Shown one piece after another: positions 10,252 through 19,749 of a stretch of DNA of 56,283 nucleotides; the stretch's first letter is position 1, and every line of letters begins with the position of its first letter. The translations under genes and the position numbers were made by a program. Where the stretch lies: NCBI RefSeq assembly GCF_002088275.1, contig NZ_AQQS01000039.1, positions 1 to 56,283 of the forward strand. The letters are read 5' to 3'. The stretch is from Aurantimonas sp. 22II-16-19i (GTDB lineage: Bacteria; Pseudomonadota; Alphaproteobacteria; Rhizobiales; Rhizobiaceae). The notes under the pieces were generated by a model. The model was not told the origin of the DNA, searched no databases, and worked only from the letters and a program-made list of their open reading frames with translations.

Positions 10252-10749
10252 ATGAAACTCAACGAGCTTTCCGACATCGAAGGCGCCACGCATTCGCGCA
10301 AGCGGGTGGGACGCGGCATCGGTTCGGGCAAGGGCAAGACCGGCGGACGCGGCGTCAAGGGCCAGAAGTCCCGTTCGGGCGTTGCCATCAACGCCTTCGA
10401 GGGTGGCCAGATGCCGCTCTACCGGCGTCTGCCGAAGCGCGGCTTCGTCAACATCTTTTCGAAGAACTACAACACCGTCTCGGTCGGCCGCCTGCAGCAG
10501 GCGGTGGACGCCGGCAAGCTGGATGCCTCGGCGCCGGTCGACGGTGCCGCGCTGATCGCCGCCGGCGTGATCCGTCGTCCCAAGGACGGCGTGCGGCTTC
10601 TGGGCGACGGCGAACTGACGGCCAAGCTGACCCTCACGGTCGCGGGCGCCTCGAAGTCGGCGATCGAGAAGGTCGAGAAGGCCGGCGGTTCGGTGACGGC
10701 AACGGTGGTGCGCAAGTCTTCCGATGCTGCCGAGGCTGCCTCGGCCTGA
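10252..10749 (+). CDS. rplO: 50S ribosomal protein L15
   Basis: L15 is a late-assembly protein of the large subunit. I take the ATG at 10252 ([20 protein letters not shown]), preceded by GAGGAGAAGAG. It gives 165 residues. The Gly-rich rRNA-binding segment [20 protein letters not shown] and [17 protein letters not shown] are diagnostic. An in-frame upstream start would only add an unconserved Arg-rich stretch. Confidence 0.97.
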   Translation: MKLNELSDIEGATHSRKRVGRGIGSGKGKTGGRGVKGQKSRSGVAINAFEGGQMPLYRRLPKRGFVNIFSKNYNTVSVGRLQQAVDAGKLDASAPVDGAALIAAGVIRRPKDGVRLLGDGELTAKLTLTVAGASKSAIEKVEKAGGSVTATVVRKSSDAAEAASA

Positions 10750-10820
10750 GGCTTCCCCACAGGGATGCCCTGAGGCGTCCTGCGGAGAGGCCATAGGCAT
10801 CCTCGAGAAGCAATGAACTT

Positions 10821-10845
10821 CGTCGGCCGGTCCTGCCGGCCGACG
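10821..10845 (+). other. Perfect 10-bp hairpin between rplO and secY
   Basis: CGTCGGCCGG (10821-10830) and CCGGCCGACG (10836-10845) form a perfect stem with a TCCTG loop. It lies in a 283-bp gap, unusually long for this operon. There is no T-run. The gap probably holds a separate promoter for secY-adk, but I see no clear -35/-10 pair. Confidence 0.5.
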
Positions 10846-11032
10846 TCACGAGCGGGCTGGACGCTCATCGCGCAACGTGCCGTTCCCGACGGGGACATTT
10901 GGGCGCTTGCGTGGCAGAGCACACCCGCTTATTTGACGGGTCTCGGCAAAGGATCCGTCTCAAGCCCGAGTCCGGTCGGGCGCCAGAAGCGCTGCTCGGC
11001 CGTATAGGGGACAACCCGGGGAGCTCCTCGTT

Positions 11033-12376
11033 ATGGCATCGGCAGCGGAACAACTTGCCGCCAACCTGAATTTCTCGGCCTTTTCGAAGGCTGAGGATCT
11101 GAAGAAGCGCATCTGGTTCACCCTCGGCGCTCTCCTCGTCTATCGCCTCGGAACCTACATTCCGATGCCCGGCATCGACCCGGCCGCGCTCGCCCAGGCG
11201 TTCCAGCAGCAGTCGACCGGCATTCTCGGCCTGTTCAACATGTTTTCCGGCGGCGCCGTCGGCCGCATGGCGATCTTCGCCCTCGGAATCATGCCCTACA
11301 TCTCGGCATCGATCATCATCCAGCTGATGACGTCGGTCGTCCCCTCGCTCGAGAACCTCAAGAAGGAGGGCGAGCAGGGCCGCAAGGTGATCAACCAGTA
11401 CACCCGCTACGGCACCGTGCTGCTCGCGACCTTCCAGGCCTATGGCATCGCCGTCGGCCTCGAGACGCAGGCCGGCCTCGTCGTCGATCCGGGCTGGTTC
11501 TTCCGCATCTCGGCGGTGATCACGCTGGTCGGCGGCACGATGTTCCTGATGTGGCTCGGCGAGCAGATCACCTCGCGCGGCATCGGCAACGGCATTTCGC
11601 TGATCATCTTCGCCGGCATCGTCGCGCATCTTCCGGCCGCCATCGCCAATCTCCTGGAACTCGGCCGCACCGGCGCGCTGTCGACCGCGGTGATCCTCCT
11701 GGTGATCGTTGTCGCCATCGCCTGCATCGCCTTCATCGTGTTCTTCGAGCGGGCCCAGCGCCGGCTGCTGATCCAGTATCCGAAGCGACAGGTCGGCAAC
11801 CGGATGTTCCAGGGCGACACCTCGCACCTGCCGCTGAAGCTCAACACCGCCGGCGTCATCCCGCCGATCTTCGCCTCGTCGCTGCTGCTTCTGCCGGTCA
11901 CGGTCGCGAACTTCACCGACACCTCGACGCTGCCCGACTGGGCGACGGCGGTGGTCGCGGCGCTCGGCCACGGCCAGTGGCTCTACATGCTGCTCTATGC
12001 CGCGCTGATCGCCTTCTTCGCCTTCTTCTACACGGCGGTGGTCTTCAATCCGAAGGACACGGCGGACAATCTGAAGAAGCATGGCGGGTTCATCCCGGGC
12101 ATTCGGCCGGGCGAGCGGACGGCCGAGTACATCGACTACGTCCTGACCCGCATCACCGTCGTCGGTGCGATCTACCTTGTGCTCATCTGTCTTTTGCCCG
12201 AGTTTCTGATTTCCGCCGCGGGCGTTCCGTTCTATCTCGGTGGAACGTCGCTGCTCATCGTCGTCTCCGTGACGATGGACACCGTGGCGCAGATCCAGGG
12301 CCACCTCTTGGCCCATCAGTATGAAGGCCTCGTCAAGAAGGCGAAGCTCAGAGGGGGGAGACGCGGAGCACGATGA
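11033..12376 (+). CDS. secY: Protein translocase subunit SecY
   Basis: SecY is the channel-forming subunit of the SecYEG translocon in the inner membrane. The 447-residue protein has ten predicted transmembrane segments. Conserved features include the first cytosolic segment leading to YIPMPGID, the plug-region FNMFSGGA, and the cytosolic loops with [14 protein letters not shown] (here [14 protein letters not shown]) and [16 protein letters not shown]. The start is preceded by GGGGAGCTCCTCGTT, a modest ribosome binding site. Its end overlaps adk by 4 bp (ATGA). Confidence 0.98.
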   Translation: MASAAEQLAANLNFSAFSKAEDLKKRIWFTLGALLVYRLGTYIPMPGIDPAALAQAFQQQSTGILGLFNMFSGGAVGRMAIFALGIMPYISASIIIQLMTSVVPSLENLKKEGEQGRKVINQYTRYGTVLLATFQAYGIAVGLETQAGLVVDPGWFFRISAVITLVGGTMFLMWLGEQITSRGIGNGISLIIFAGIVAHLPAAIANLLELGRTGALSTAVILLVIVVAIACIAFIVFFERAQRRLLIQYPKRQVGNRMFQGDTSHLPLKLNTAGVIPPIFASSLLLLPVTVANFTDTSTLPDWATAVVAALGHGQWLYMLLYAALIAFFAFFYTAVVFNPKDTADNLKKHGGFIPGIRPGERTAEYIDYVLTRITVVGAIYLVLICLLPEFLISAAGVPFYLGGTSLLIVVSVTMDTVAQIQGHLLAHQYEGLVKKAKLRGGRRGAR

Positions 12377-13020
12377 AGCTGATTTTGCTTGGGCCGCCGG
12401 GAGCGGGGAAGGGTACGCAGGCACAGCGTCTGGTCAATCGTCACAACATCCCGCAGCTTTCCACGGGTGACATGCTGCGGGCCGCCGTCGCCGCCGAAAC
12501 GGAAGTCGGCAAACAGGCGAAGGCGATCATGGACGCGGGCCATCTGGTGCCGGACGAGGTGGTCAACGCCATCGTCGCGGACCGGATCGCCGAGGATGAC
12601 TGCACCGAGGGCTTCATCCTCGACGGTTATCCGCGCACGCTGAAGCAGGCGGATGCGCTGGAAGCGCTGCTCGAGCGGCGGGGTCAGCACCTCGACCACG
12701 TCATCGAGCTGAAGGTCGACGACGACGTCCTCGTCACCCGCGTCTCCGGTCGCTTCTCCTGCGCCAACTGTGGCACCGTCTATCACGACGTGGATCGCCT
12801 GCCGAAGGTCGAGGGGACCTGCGACAACTGCGGCTCGACCGAGTTCAAGCGGCGGCCGGACGACAATGCGGAGACCATGCGGTCGCGGTTGCGGACCTAC
12901 TACAAGGAAACCTCGCCGCTGGTCGGCTACTACCACTGCAAGGGCACGCTGCGCTCCATCGACGGCATGGCGGCGATGGACGAGGTGACCGAAAGCATCG
13001 AAGAGATCGTGAAGGGTTGA
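12373..13020 (+). CDS. adk: Adenylate kinase
   Basis: Adenylate kinase interconverts ATP + AMP and 2 ADP. The 215-residue protein has the P-loop [10 protein letters not shown] at residues 7-16 and the AMP-binding STGDMLR and GYPRTLKQA segments. Its long LID carries four cysteines in [10 protein letters not shown] and CDNCGS, so this is a zinc-binding long-LID form. It is coupled to secY by ATGA overlap. In most related genomes rpsM follows; here the next gene is metX. Confidence 0.98.
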   Translation: MKLILLGPPGAGKGTQAQRLVNRHNIPQLSTGDMLRAAVAAETEVGKQAKAIMDAGHLVPDEVVNAIVADRIAEDDCTEGFILDGYPRTLKQADALEALLERRGQHLDHVIELKVDDDVLVTRVSGRFSCANCGTVYHDVDRLPKVEGTCDNCGSTEFKRRPDDNAETMRSRLRTYYKETSPLVGYYHCKGTLRSIDGMAAMDEVTESIEEIVKG

Positions 13021-13035
13021 TTCGCGTATTTCGGT

Positions 13036-13061
13036 GGCCGGGGTGGCAGACCACTCCGGCC
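13036..13061 (+). terminator. Hairpin after adk
   Basis: GGCCGGGGTGG (13036-13046) pairs with CCACTCCGGCC (13051-13061) through 11 pairs (one G-U) with a CAGA loop, 15 bp after the adk stop. The strength of the stem suggests the ribosomal transcript ends here, although no T-run follows. Confidence 0.55.
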
Positions 13062-13093
13062 GCGACCCTCATGGCCAGTCTTTCCGGCATCAT

Positions 13094-13113
13094 CGTTCCT
13101 CCTCGAAGGAACG
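13094..13113 (+). promoter_or_regulatory. Hairpin that covers the metX ribosome binding site
   Basis: CGTTCCT (13094-13100) and AGGAACG (13107-13113) form a perfect 7-bp stem with a 6-nt loop. The AAGGA ribosome binding site for metX (13106-13110, 10 bp before the ATG) lies almost wholly in the 3' arm. When folded, this would hide the site, so translation control of methionine synthesis is plausible. No known SAM riboswitch core was recognised. Confidence 0.35.
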
Positions 13114-13120
13114 TCCTCGG

Positions 13121-14341
13121 ATGAAGGGCGAATTCATCACCGTGACGCCGACAACGACCCTCGATCCCGTGAACACCGCCGCGACCAGCGAGGTCGGCAA
13201 CCGTGAGGCGCTGGAGCCGTCCAGCCCGGTCGCCGTGTTCGGCATGGACGAGCCGCTGCGGCTGGATGCCGGCATCGATCTCGCGCCCGTCCGCATCGCC
13301 TACAACACCTACGGCGAACTCAACGCGGACCGCACCAACGCCATCCTCGTCTGCCACGCCTTGACCGGCGATCACTATGCGGCCAGCCGCTCGCCGGTGA
13401 CCGGCAAGCCCGGCTGGTGGTCGTCGATCATCGGCCCCGGCAAGCCGATCGACACCGACAAGTACTTCGTCATCTGTTCCAACGTCATCGGCGGCTGCCT
13501 CGGCTCGACCGGGCCGGCCTCGATCGACCCGGAGACCGGCGAGCCCTACGGCTTGTCGCTCCCGGTGATCACCATTCGTGACATGGTGCGGGCGCAGGCG
13601 ATGCTGGTCGAACGGCTCGGAATCGAGACGCTGTTCGCGGTCATCGGCGGATCGATGGGCGGCATGCAGGTGCTGCAATGGACGGTGAGCTACCCCGACA
13701 AGGTGTTCGCGGCCCTGCCGATCGCCACCGGCGCACGGCACTCGGCCCAGAACATCGCCTTCCATGAGGTCGGCCGCCAGGCGGTGATGGCCGATCCGGA
13801 CTGGCAGGGCGGGCGGTATTTCATGCAGGGGAAGCGCCCGGTGAAGGGCCTCGCCGTCGCGCGGATGACGGCCCATGTCACCTACCTGTCCGAGATGGCG
13901 CTGCAGCGCAAGTTCGGCCGCAACCTGCAGGACAGGGAGGCGTTCGGCTTCGGCTTCGACGCCGACTTCCAGATCGAGAGCTATCTGCGCCACCAGGGGA
14001 TGACCTTCGTCGACCGGTTCGACGCCAACTCCTATCTCTACATGACCCGGGCGATGGACTATTTCGACATCGCCGCGGATTATGGCGGGTCGCTGGCCAA
14101 GGCGTTCCAGGGCTCGCAGACGCGCTTCTGCCTCGTCTCGTTCTCGTCCGACTGGCTGTTCCCGACCGAGGAGAACCGGGCCGTCGTCCATGCCCTCAAT
14201 GCGGCTGCGGCGTCGGTGTCCTTCGTCGAGATCGACACCGACCGCGGCCACGACGCGTTCCTTCTGGAGGAGCCGAATTTCTTTGCGGCGATCGAGGGCT
14301 TCGTTTCCTCGGCGGCGCGGGCGAGGGGGCTCGACCGGTGA
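13121..14341 (+). CDS. metX: Homoserine O-acetyltransferase MetX
   Basis: MetX acylates homoserine (acetyl- or succinyl-CoA donor, not decidable here) in methionine biosynthesis. I choose the ATG at 13121 ([15 protein letters not shown]), giving 406 residues; the open frame extends 29 codons further without conserved sequence. It is an alpha/beta hydrolase with nucleophile elbow GGSMGGMQ, the acid in SSDWLFP and the catalytic histidine in [30 protein letters not shown] is typical. It overlaps metW by 4 bp, forming a metXW unit found across Alphaproteobacteria. Confidence 0.95.
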   Translation: MKGEFITVTPTTTLDPVNTAATSEVGNREALEPSSPVAVFGMDEPLRLDAGIDLAPVRIAYNTYGELNADRTNAILVCHALTGDHYAASRSPVTGKPGWWSSIIGPGKPIDTDKYFVICSNVIGGCLGSTGPASIDPETGEPYGLSLPVITIRDMVRAQAMLVERLGIETLFAVIGGSMGGMQVLQWTVSYPDKVFAALPIATGARHSAQNIAFHEVGRQAVMADPDWQGGRYFMQGKRPVKGLAVARMTAHVTYLSEMALQRKFGRNLQDREAFGFGFDADFQIESYLRHQGMTFVDRFDANSYLYMTRAMDYFDIAADYGGSLAKAFQGSQTRFCLVSFSSDWLFPTEENRAVVHALNAAAASVSFVEIDTDRGHDAFLLEEPNFFAAIEGFVSSAARARGLDR

Positions 14342-15009
14342 CGCTCTCCGCCGACACCCATACCAGCGGCCCGACCGCGACGACCGACACGGTGGCCGCC
14401 ATGCCGGCCGGGATCCGCCTCGACCTCGAGGTCATCGCCGATCTCGTGGCGGAGCGGGCCCGGGTGCTCGACATTGGCTGCGGCGACGGCGCGCTGCTCG
14501 AACTTCTGCAGGAGCGCCGCAAGGTCGACGGTCGCGGCGTCGAGCTCAGCCAGGCTGGCGTCAACGAATGCGTTGCCCGCGGCCTCTCGGTGATCCAGGG
14601 CGACGCGGACCGCGACCTCGTCCACTATCCGGACGACGCCTTCGACTACGTGATCCTGTCGCAGACGATCCAGGCGACCCGCAATCCCAAGGTCGTCCTG
14701 TCGGAACTCCTCAGGATCGGCCAGCGGGCGATCGTCTCCTTCCCGAATTTCGGCCACTGGACGATCCGCTATTCGGTGGCGCTGCGTGGCCGCATGCCGG
14801 TGACCCGCAATCTCTCCCATTCCTGGTACGAGACCCCGAACATCCACTTCTGCACGATCCGCGACTTCGTCGCCCTGGCCGACGAGCTCGGGGCGACGGT
14901 CGAGACGGCCATCGCCATCAACGCCACCGGCCAGAAGATGGGCATGAAGATGCCCTGGTGGTTCTGGAACCTGTTCGGCCAGCAGGCGGTGTTCGTCCTC
15001 AAGCGGTAG
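14338..15009 (+). CDS. metW: Methionine biosynthesis protein MetW (SAM-dependent methyltransferase fold)
   Basis: MetW is a class I methyltransferase-fold protein encoded with metX and thought to support MetX function; its exact reaction is less well settled. Translation starts at GTG 14338, overlapping the metX stop (GTGA). The product has 223 residues. Motif I reads [15 protein letters not shown] near residue 45, and the family block [20 protein letters not shown] follows. The tail ([19 protein letters not shown]) is also typical of MetW. Confidence 0.93.
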   Translation: MTLSADTHTSGPTATTDTVAAMPAGIRLDLEVIADLVAERARVLDIGCGDGALLELLQERRKVDGRGVELSQAGVNECVARGLSVIQGDADRDLVHYPDDAFDYVILSQTIQATRNPKVVLSELLRIGQRAIVSFPNFGHWTIRYSVALRGRMPVTRNLSHSWYETPNIHFCTIRDFVALADELGATVETAIAINATGQKMGMKMPWWFWNLFGQQAVFVLKR

Positions 15010-15012
15010 CCG

Positions 15013-15047
15013 AGCGCCGGGCCCGACCCTGGGATCGAGCCCGCGCT
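15013..15047. terminator. Bidirectional stem-loop between metW and ccoS
   Basis: CGGGCCCGA (15018-15026) pairs with TCGAGCCCG (15035-15043) with one mismatch, extended by AGCG with CGCT on the outside. It lies between convergent genes, 4 bp after the metW stop, so it probably ends transcription for metXW and perhaps for the cco operon coming from the other side. Confidence 0.45.
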
Positions 15048-15114
15048 GCGCTTGAGCGGCAACCCCTCGGCGCCGGTCGAAGACCCGCCGACGGGATGGC
15101 GCGCCGTCCTGCGT

Positions 15115-15273
15115 TCAGCGCTTGGCGCCGTCCTCGCCGTCGTCCTGGAGGACGCGCCAGCTGGCGCCGTCGAGGTCCTCGTACTGGCCGCTCTTCAGCG
15201 CCCAGAAGAAGGCGAACAGCCCCGCAAGACCGAGCAGGAGGGCGATCGGCACGAGGATCAGGAGGACGGTCAT
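15115..15273 (-). CDS. ccoS: cbb3-type oxidase assembly protein CcoS
   Basis: This 52-residue gene is easily missed. The protein starts MTVLLILVPIALLLGLAGLF, a single transmembrane segment, and continues FFWALKSGQYEDLDG, the family signature, followed by a short acidic cytosolic tail (QDDGEDGAKR). CcoS is needed for assembly of active cbb3 oxidase, probably for cofactor insertion into CcoN. Its ATG overlaps the ccoI stop by 4 bp, and ccoS is the last gene of ccoGHIS. Confidence 0.93.
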   Translation of the reverse strand: MTVLLILVPIALLLGLAGLFAFFWALKSGQYEDLDGASWRVLQDDGEDGAKR

Positions 15274-17600
15274 GCGGCCAGCTCCACGTCCAGCCCCTGA
15301 CGATCGGCGCTTCGATGTGGCGTGGGCGCTGCGGCCCGGGCGGGACGTCCCGCCAGTTTGCTGCCGCGGGACAAACGCAGGCTGTTGGCGACGACGACGA
15401 TCGAGGATGCCGACATGGCGATCGCGGCGACCAGCGGCGTGACGTGGCCGGCGACGGCCAGCGGTACGGCGATGACGTTGTAGAGAATGGCGAGGGCGAA
15501 GTTGCCCCGCACCAGCCCGCGGGCCCGGCGGGCGACGGCGACGACGAAGGGCACCGCTTCGAGGCTGTCGCGGGTGAACACGAAGTCCGCGGCGAGCCGC
15601 CCCGCGTCGCAGGCCGAGGCGGGCGCCATCGAGACGTCGCCCGCCGCAAGGCTCGGGGCGTCGTTCAGGCCGTCGCCGACCATCAGCACATGGTGACCGG
15701 CCGCCTGAAGCTGCCGGATCCGGGCGATCTTGTCGCCGGGCGTCCGCTCGCTGGAGAAGCGGTCGATGCCGAGCGCCGCCGCCGCCCGCGCGACCGGCGC
15801 CCTGCCGTCGCCGGACAGGATCTCGACCGGCAGATGCGCCTCTGCGAGCGTGGCGACCGCGTTGGCGGCGCCCTCCCTCAGCTGCTCGTCCAGCGTGAAG
15901 CCTGCGATCTGTCCGCCTTCGAAGGCGAAGGCGACGCTGCCGGACGACGTTGCGCTGCCGGCGCCGGCATCCGGCCTTGCGGCGATCTCGGCGACCCAGG
16001 CAGGACGCCCGAGGCGTGCGTTGCGTCCGCCGATCCGCGCCTCGACGCCGAAGCCCGGCACCTCGCGCACGGCCTCGAGCAGAGGCTCGGCGCCCCCTGG
16101 CAGCCCGTCGCGGATCGCGAGGGATGCCGGATGCGAGGAGCGGGCGGCCAGCGCCCGCGCGGCATCGCTCTCGGCCCCGTCGCGAAGGTCCGTCGCGGCG
16201 AGCCGGGGCGTGCCGGTGGTGAGGGTCCCGGTCTTGTCGAACACCACCGTGTCGATCTCCGCGAGCCGCTCCAGGGCCGAGCCGTCCTTCATCAGGATGC
16301 CGGCATCGAACAGCCTGGCGGCGCCGACCACGTGGACGACCGGCACCGCCAGCCCGAGGGCGCAGGGGCAGGTGACGATGAGCACCGCGATCGCGATCGT
16401 CAGGGCGTGATACCAGTCGCCGCCGCTGGCGATCAGCCAGCCGAGGAAGGCGGCGGCGGCGACGAGATGGACGACCGGCGCATAGAGCCGCGCCGCCCGG
16501 TCGGCGACGCGCACATAGGCGCCGCGCCCCTGTTCCGCCGCCTCCATCATCGCCATGATCTCGGCGAGGAAGCTGTCGCCGGCCGCCGACAGCGCCTCCA
16601 CCTCGAGCGGACCGGACAGGTTGAGGACGCCGGCCTCGACGCGCATGCCGGCGGCCGCGAGCACCGGCTCGCTCTCGCCGGTGACGAGAGAGCGGTCGAG
16701 TTCGCTCGACCCTTCCAGAATGCGTGCGTCGACGGGCATGCGATCGCCCGCTGGCACCCGCAGCCGCATGCCGGGCCGCACCTCGTCGATCGGGACGTAG
16801 AACTGCTCGGCGCCCTCCACCCGGATCGCGCCCCTGGCCGCCAGCCTTGCGATGCCGAGGACGGCGCTGCGGGCGCGCTCGCGCATCAGCTGGTCGAGAT
16901 AGCGGCCGACGAGAAGGAAGAAGGTCAGCGTCACCGCCGCGTCGAAATAGGCCTCGGCGCCGCCGGTCAGGCTCTCGGCGAGGCTCATGACCAGGGACAG
17001 GGCGAGGGCGAGGGCGATCGGCACGTCCATGTTGAGCTGCCCGGCCCGCAGGGCGGCGAAGGCCGAGCGGAAGAACACCTGGCCGGCGACGGCGACGGCG
17101 GGCACGGCGATCAGCGCGGAGATCAGGTGGAAGAGGTCGCGGGTGGCGGCGTCGGCGCCGGACCAGACCGAGACGGAGAGCAGCATGACGTTGGCGGCGG
17201 CAAATCCGGCGATCCCCAGCGCCGTCAGGAGCTTTGCCGACTCCTTCTGGCGCGCAAGGTCGCCGAGGTCGCCGAGGTCGACGGGGGTGCCGGGATAGCC
17301 GAGGCGCGCGAGCGTCGCAGCGATCGGCAGCGGCGAGACATCGGCCGAGGCCAGGACGACCGTCAGCCGGCGGAGCGTCAGGTTGACGCGCACCGAGACG
17401 ACCCCGTCAAGCGGTCGGAGTGCGCCTTCGATCGCGGCGATGCAGGCGCCACAATGAACCGACGGTACCGAGAAGACATAGGTGGCGGTGCCGTCCTCGG
17501 CGAGACGGCCCGCATGCCTGAGCGCTTCGCCCCTCACGTCGGTGGTGATGGCGCGGTCGTCGCTTTCGGCAAGTTCCAGGGAGGGACTGCAGCAGCTCAT
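15270..17600 (-). CDS. ccoI: Copper-transporting P1B-type ATPase CcoI (FixI)
   Basis: CcoI exports copper toward the periplasmic side for insertion into the CcoN CuB centre. The 776 residues hold an N-terminal heavy-metal-associated domain with HCGAC (Cys50, Cys53) and eight predicted membrane segments. The ion site is CPC in VTCPCALGLAVP, the phosphorylation site is DKTGTLT and the hinge motif is GDGLNDAP. The TGES motif appears as LVTGES. It lies between ccoH (10 bp) and ccoS (4-bp overlap). The HMA domain plus operon context favour the cbb3-assembly type over a general copper exporter. Confidence 0.95.
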   Translation of the reverse strand: MSCCSPSLELAESDDRAITTDVRGEALRHAGRLAEDGTATYVFSVPSVHCGACIAAIEGALRPLDGVVSVRVNLTLRRLTVVLASADVSPLPIAATLARLGYPGTPVDLGDLGDLARQKESAKLLTALGIAGFAAANVMLLSVSVWSGADAATRDLFHLISALIAVPAVAVAGQVFFRSAFAALRAGQLNMDVPIALALALSLVMSLAESLTGGAEAYFDAAVTLTFFLLVGRYLDQLMRERARSAVLGIARLAARGAIRVEGAEQFYVPIDEVRPGMRLRVPAGDRMPVDARILEGSSELDRSLVTGESEPVLAAAGMRVEAGVLNLSGPLEVEALSAAGDSFLAEIMAMMEAAEQGRGAYVRVADRAARLYAPVVHLVAAAAFLGWLIASGGDWYHALTIAIAVLIVTCPCALGLAVPVVHVVGAARLFDAGILMKDGSALERLAEIDTVVFDKTGTLTTGTPRLAATDLRDGAESDAARALAARSSHPASLAIRDGLPGGAEPLLEAVREVPGFGVEARIGGRNARLGRPAWVAEIAARPDAGAGSATSSGSVAFAFEGGQIAGFTLDEQLREGAANAVATLAEAHLPVEILSGDGRAPVARAAAALGIDRFSSERTPGDKIARIRQLQAAGHHVLMVGDGLNDAPSLAAGDVSMAPASACDAGRLAADFVFTRDSLEAVPFVVAVARRARGLVRGNFALAILYNVIAVPLAVAGHVTPLVAAIAMSASSIVVVANSLRLSRGSKLAGRPARAAAPTPHRSADRQGLDVELAA

Positions 17601-17610
17601 CGCCGGATCC

Positions 17611-18090
17611 TCACTGCACCGAGAAACGGATGTCGCGATGCCAGGCGCCGAGTTCGCCCGCCTCGACGGCGAGCCGCGCCTCCCAGCGGCCGGGCGTCAG
17701 ATCGGTCTCGCCCTCGTAGCCGTCGCCCGTCGGCGTCAGGGTCAGCGTGCGGTCGAGCGTGGCGTTGACCGGATGGCCGATGGTGACGCGGACCACCGCG
17801 CCGGTGACGGGGCGCCCGGAGGCGTCGGCGAGCGCCAGCCGGAACCGGCCCTCCGCATAGCTGGTCTCGGCCGACCAGCCGCGTGCGGCCTCGTTCCTGC
17901 GCCGGGCCGTGTCGGCATCGAAGGTCTGGCTGGCGACATAGCTGTTGGGAACGACGAGACCGCTCCAGGTGGTCTTTGCGAAATAGGCCATGGTGAGGTT
18001 CACCGTGATGATCGTGCCGAAGAACAGGCCCATCACCAGGGCCATGTGGCGGCCGGTGAATTCGCGCGGGGGAGAGATCTTGGAGGTCAT
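17611..18090 (-). CDS. ccoH: cbb3 oxidase assembly protein CcoH (FixH)
   Basis: I start this gene at the ATG at 18090 (MTSKISPPREFTGRHMALVM), which overlaps the ccoG stop by 4 bp; the frame stays open further upstream only as a shadow of ccoG. The 159-residue protein has one N-terminal membrane segment (MALVMGLFFGTIITVNLTMA) and a periplasmic FixH domain with NSYVASQTFD and the closing GRWEARLAVEAG. CcoH interacts with the oxidase during assembly. Confidence 0.93.
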   Translation of the reverse strand: MTSKISPPREFTGRHMALVMGLFFGTIITVNLTMAYFAKTTWSGLVVPNSYVASQTFDADTARRRNEAARGWSAETSYAEGRFRLALADASGRPVTGAVVRVTIGHPVNATLDRTLTLTPTGDGYEGETDLTPGRWEARLAVEAGELGAWHRDIRFSVQ

Positions 18091-19661
18091 CGGGCTTTCT
18101 CCGGGGCTTCGAAGGCGGCGTCGTAGCCGGCCGATTCGGAACTGTTCATGTCGTCGAGGACGAAGCGGAAATCGGTGGTCCCGGGCTTCACGTCCGGGCC
18201 GGGCTGGACGACGAAGAACTTCAGCGTCCGCAGCCGGTCGGGATCGACGTTGACGGCGAAGCTGCGCCCCTCCGGCTGGTGCAGGTCCTCCGAGAACATC
18301 ACCGCGCCGGGCAGCCCCTCGATCGACAGCCGGAACTGGCGCGGCTCGGGGATCATGTTGAGCAGCTTGACGGTGTAGCCGTTGCGGATCGAGCCGTCCG
18401 ACAGCTTCACGAAGACCGGATTGCGGTCGCGCTGGACGTTCAGCTCCAGCCGTTCGCGCGCCATCAGCGCGACGAGGAGGCCGATGCCGATCGCCGTCCA
18501 CAGGCCGGCATAGAGCAGCGTGCGCGGCCGCAGGAAGACGTGCCAGTCGAAATGCCGGACGGCGGAGACGAAGCGGCCGTCGGCACCGCGGATCCGGCCC
18601 GGCTCAATCGTGTTGGTGACCGGGTCGGTGGCGAGCGCCATGTTGGCGTCGTAGTCCTTCAGCGTCGCATAGGAGATCAGCCCCCGCTCGCGGCCGAGCT
18701 TGTCCATGACGCCGTCACAGGCATCGATGCACAGCGCGCAGGTGATGCAGGCCATCTGCTGGCCGTCGCGGATGTCGATGCCCATCGGGCAGACGGCGAC
18801 GCAGGCGTTGCAGTCGACGCAGTCGCCGACGGCGAGCCCGGCGGCCTTGGCCTTCTTGGCGCCGTGACTGCGCGGCTCGCCGCGCCAGTCGTTGTAGGTG
18901 ACGACGAGCGATTCCTCGTCGAGCATCGCTGCCTGGATGCGCGGCCAGGGGCACATGTAGATGCAGACCTGCTCGCGCATCAGGCCGCCGAAGACGTAGG
19001 TGGTGGCGGTCAGGATGGCGACGGTCGAATAGGCGACGAAGGGGGCGTCGCCCTCGAGAAAGTTCTGCAGGAGCGTCGGCGCGTCGGCGAAGTAGAAGAT
19101 CCAGGCGCCGCCGGTGGCGACCGCGATGACGATCCACACGACGTGCTTCATCGCCCGCTTGCGGAGCTTCTCGAGGCTCCAGGGCGCCTTGTCGAGCTTG
19201 ATCCGGGCGTTGCGATCGCCCTCGAAGAACCGCTCGACGACGAGGAAGAGATCGGTCCAGACGGTCTGCGGGCAGGTGTAGCCGCACCAGGCTCTGCCGA
19301 CGACGGAGGTGACGAGGAACAGCCCGACGCCGGCCATCACCAGGAGCCCCGCGACGAAGATGAATTCCTGCGGCCAGATCTCGATGAAGAAGAAATAGAA
19401 CCGGCGATGGGCGAGGTCGATCAGCACCGCCTGGTCCGGCGCGAAGGGCCCGCGGTCCCAGCGCAGCCATGGCGTGACGTAGTAGATCGCCAGCGTCACC
19501 GCCATGATGATCCACTTGAGCCGGCGGAAGTTGCCCTCGGCGCGCTTGGGGTGGATCTTCTCGCGCTTGGCGTAGAGCGGCTGGCTCTGCTGGCGCGCCG
19601 GCGCGTTGACGGGCGCGACGTCGATGCGGTGGATGTCCGGGCTGTCCGGGAGTTGCAGCAT
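18087..19661 (-). CDS. ccoG: cbb3 oxidase accessory protein CcoG (FixG/RdxA), iron-sulfur membrane protein
   Basis: CcoG is a membrane-bound ferredoxin-like protein that acts as a cupric reductase for cbb3 assembly. The 524 residues include several membrane segments in the N-terminal half, CGYTCP at about 126-131 and CIYMCP near 233. Two 4Fe-4S binding sets follow: cysteines 281, 284, 287, 291 (CVDCNACVAVCP) and 305, 308, 311, 315 (CITCALCIDAC). The C-terminal periplasmic domain is Ig-like. A FixK/FNR-type box lies about 75 bp upstream of the start. Confidence 0.96.
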   Translation of the reverse strand: MLQLPDSPDIHRIDVAPVNAPARQQSQPLYAKREKIHPKRAEGNFRRLKWIIMAVTLAIYYVTPWLRWDRGPFAPDQAVLIDLAHRRFYFFFIEIWPQEFIFVAGLLVMAGVGLFLVTSVVGRAWCGYTCPQTVWTDLFLVVERFFEGDRNARIKLDKAPWSLEKLRKRAMKHVVWIVIAVATGGAWIFYFADAPTLLQNFLEGDAPFVAYSTVAILTATTYVFGGLMREQVCIYMCPWPRIQAAMLDEESLVVTYNDWRGEPRSHGAKKAKAAGLAVGDCVDCNACVAVCPMGIDIRDGQQMACITCALCIDACDGVMDKLGRERGLISYATLKDYDANMALATDPVTNTIEPGRIRGADGRFVSAVRHFDWHVFLRPRTLLYAGLWTAIGIGLLVALMARERLELNVQRDRNPVFVKLSDGSIRNGYTVKLLNMIPEPRQFRLSIEGLPGAVMFSEDLHQPEGRSFAVNVDPDRLRTLKFFVVQPGPDVKPGTTDFRFVLDDMNSSESAGYDAAFEAPEKAR

Positions 19662-19735
19662 GATCGGGTCTCGGCACTGCGCCCGAGGGATCGGGGCGAT
19701 GGTCGAGGGATTAGGCCGCCGGCGGGCGCGTGTCC

Positions 19736-19749
19736 TTGATCGAGGTCAA
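19736..19749 (-). promoter_or_regulatory. FixK/FNR-type operator upstream of ccoG
   Basis: TTGATCGAGGTCAA is a dyad of the form TTGAT-N4-GTCAA, matching the box bound by FNR and FixK regulators. It is centred about 80 bp before the ccoG start codon, a distance that fits class II activation with a short leader. This implies that ccoGHIS is induced at low oxygen. The regulator gene is not in the window. Confidence 0.8.

Noticed and set aside
13062-13120. SAM-II riboswitch upstream of metX
   Set aside because: The conserved pseudoknot core and its A-rich segments could not be found. Only a simple hairpin over the ribosome binding site is visible.
14082-17768. A 1228-codon open frame on the plus strand
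   Set aside because: It runs antisense to ccoI and ccoS and across metX and metW in another frame. The translation is low-complexity Arg/Gly/Ala with no family features, which is expected from third-position GC richness.
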